A stretch of 15,621 nucleotides of DNA from Clostridiales bacterium UBA1389 (GTDB lineage: Bacteria > Bacillota > Clostridia > Oscillospirales > CAG-382): positions 12,510 to 28,130 of the forward strand of contig DBQR01000016.1 of the NCBI GenBank assembly GCA_002305335.1, given 5' to 3'. Positions 15,376 through 15,621 of the stretch are shown piece after piece (position 1 is the first letter of the stretch; every line of letters starts with the position of its first letter). The notes beneath the pieces are model-generated. The model was not told the DNA's origin. It saw only the letters and a list, made by a program, of their open reading frames with translations, and ran no database searches. Both the position numbers and the translations under genes were made by a program.

Positions 15376-15433
15376 TGCCGTTTTTCATAGGCCCTATAGC
15401 TTTGCGTCGCGTCCTTTCGAACACTTTGCCCGA
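15366..15433 (-). ncRNA. c-di-GMP-I (GEMM) riboswitch aptamer 2
   Basis: The minus strand reads CGGGCAAAG, then the hairpin GTGTTC-GAAA-GGACGC, then GACGCAAAGCTA, GGGCCTA and CGGCAGCCAGTTGC, matching the conserved order of class I c-di-GMP riboswitches (GGCAAA, GNRA-capped stem, GACGCAAAGC, GGCCT, tetraloop receptor side, closing strand). The ligand-contacting G of GGCAAA is G, which fits c-di-GMP and not cGAMP by my recollection of the family numbering. It is the proximal one of two tandem copies. Confidence 0.88.
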
Positions 15434-15457
15434 TATTTAATTTTTTGCAGACTGCAT

Positions 15458-15498
15458 AAAAAAACAGCTGCCATTTTCCCTTTGGAAAACTGCAACTG
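15458..15498 (-). terminator. Terminator of riboswitch 1
   Basis: On the minus strand, CAGTTGCAGTTTTCC (15498-15484) pairs with GGAAAATGGCAGCTG (15479-15465), with two G-T pairs and one mismatch, over a 4-nt loop, followed by a run of seven T (15464-15458). The 5' arm again contains the closing strand of the aptamer. Confidence 0.85.
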
Positions 15499-15558
15499 GC
15501 TGCCGTCTTGCGTAGGCCCTTTAGTTTTGCGTCACGTCCTTTCGAACGTTTTGCCTTT
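15492..15558 (-). ncRNA. c-di-GMP-I (GEMM) riboswitch aptamer 1
   Basis: The minus strand reads AGGCAAA, then the hairpin ACGTTC-GAAA-GGACGT, then GACGCAAAACTA, GGGCCTACG and CGGCAGCCAGTTGC. Compared with aptamer 2, the outer pairs of the GAAA-capped stem change together (A-U to G-C, C-G to U-G), so the stem is conserved while its bases vary. It begins a few bases after the predicted transcription start. Confidence 0.88.
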
Positions 15559-15570
15559 TAAGTTGTATGC

Positions 15571-15599
15571 ATTATAGCAAGGTAAAATTTGTTTGTCAA
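15571..15599 (-). promoter_or_regulatory. SigA-type promoter of the riboswitch-controlled fibre unit
   Basis: On the minus strand, TTGACA (15599-15594) and TATAAT (15576-15571) are both perfect with a 17-nt spacer. Start of transcription is expected near 15564, just ahead of aptamer 1. With such a strong promoter, control is presumably exerted at termination in the leader. Confidence 0.9.
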
Positions 15600-15621
15600 G
15601 TACTTTTTTCAAAAAAATCAA

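Overview
The window looks like a chromosomal segment of a low-to-mid GC Gram-positive bacterium, most likely a gut-type member of Clostridia. The grounds are two consensus SigA-type promoters (TTGACA, 17 nt, TATAAT), AGGAGG-type ribosome binding sites, a lipobox lipoprotein, SipW-type (Ser-His) signal peptidases with matching TasA-like substrates, and c-di-GMP-I riboswitches. No rRNA, tRNA, CRISPR array or complete mobile element is visible.

Left part, plus strand (1-3103). An AT-rich, unrecognised gene enters from the left edge and ends at 406. A 5'-truncated remnant of a Cys-rich protein follows (459-698). Then comes a monocistronic lipoprotein gene (842-3103) that fuses a CapA/PgsA-like phosphatase-fold domain to a class A beta-lactamase-like serine hydrolase. 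A perfect hairpin at 3147-3174 separates it from the convergent genes.

Middle part, minus strand (10876 down to 3188). A consensus promoter drives a tightly packed unit in this order: SipW-like signal peptidase 2, membrane-anchored McrB-like AAA+ ATPase, DUF2357-like protein with a TolA-like coiled coil, SipW-like signal peptidase 1, a 78-aa coiled-coil protein, and a two-TM sensor with a degenerate GGDEF domain and an intact EAL domain (a predicted c-di-GMP phosphodiesterase). A hairpin with a T-run after the ATPase gene may attenuate the distal genes.

Right part, minus strand (15599 down to 11012). A second consensus promoter is followed by two tandem c-di-GMP-I riboswitch aptamers, each with its own intrinsic terminator. 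Behind them lie a degenerate, probably catalytically dead EAL-like protein, a membrane-anchored beta-rich protein, and a cluster of TasA/camelysin-like secreted proteins. Of these, the first (13695-12820) and last (11858-11079) are intact. Between them are a 62-codon serine-recombinase fragment fused in frame to a headless TasA-like gene, and a short TasA-like tail. A GC-rich terminator closes the unit.

My reading is that this is a c-di-GMP-gated surface-fibre (biofilm matrix) locus. High c-di-GMP would release two serial terminators and switch on the fibre proteins. The SipW-type peptidases in the neighbouring unit would process them, and the EAL protein would lower c-di-GMP again. The AAA+/DUF2357 pair resembles the core of McrBC-type systems but has no visible nuclease and is tied to the membrane, so it is the least explained and most novel part of the locus.
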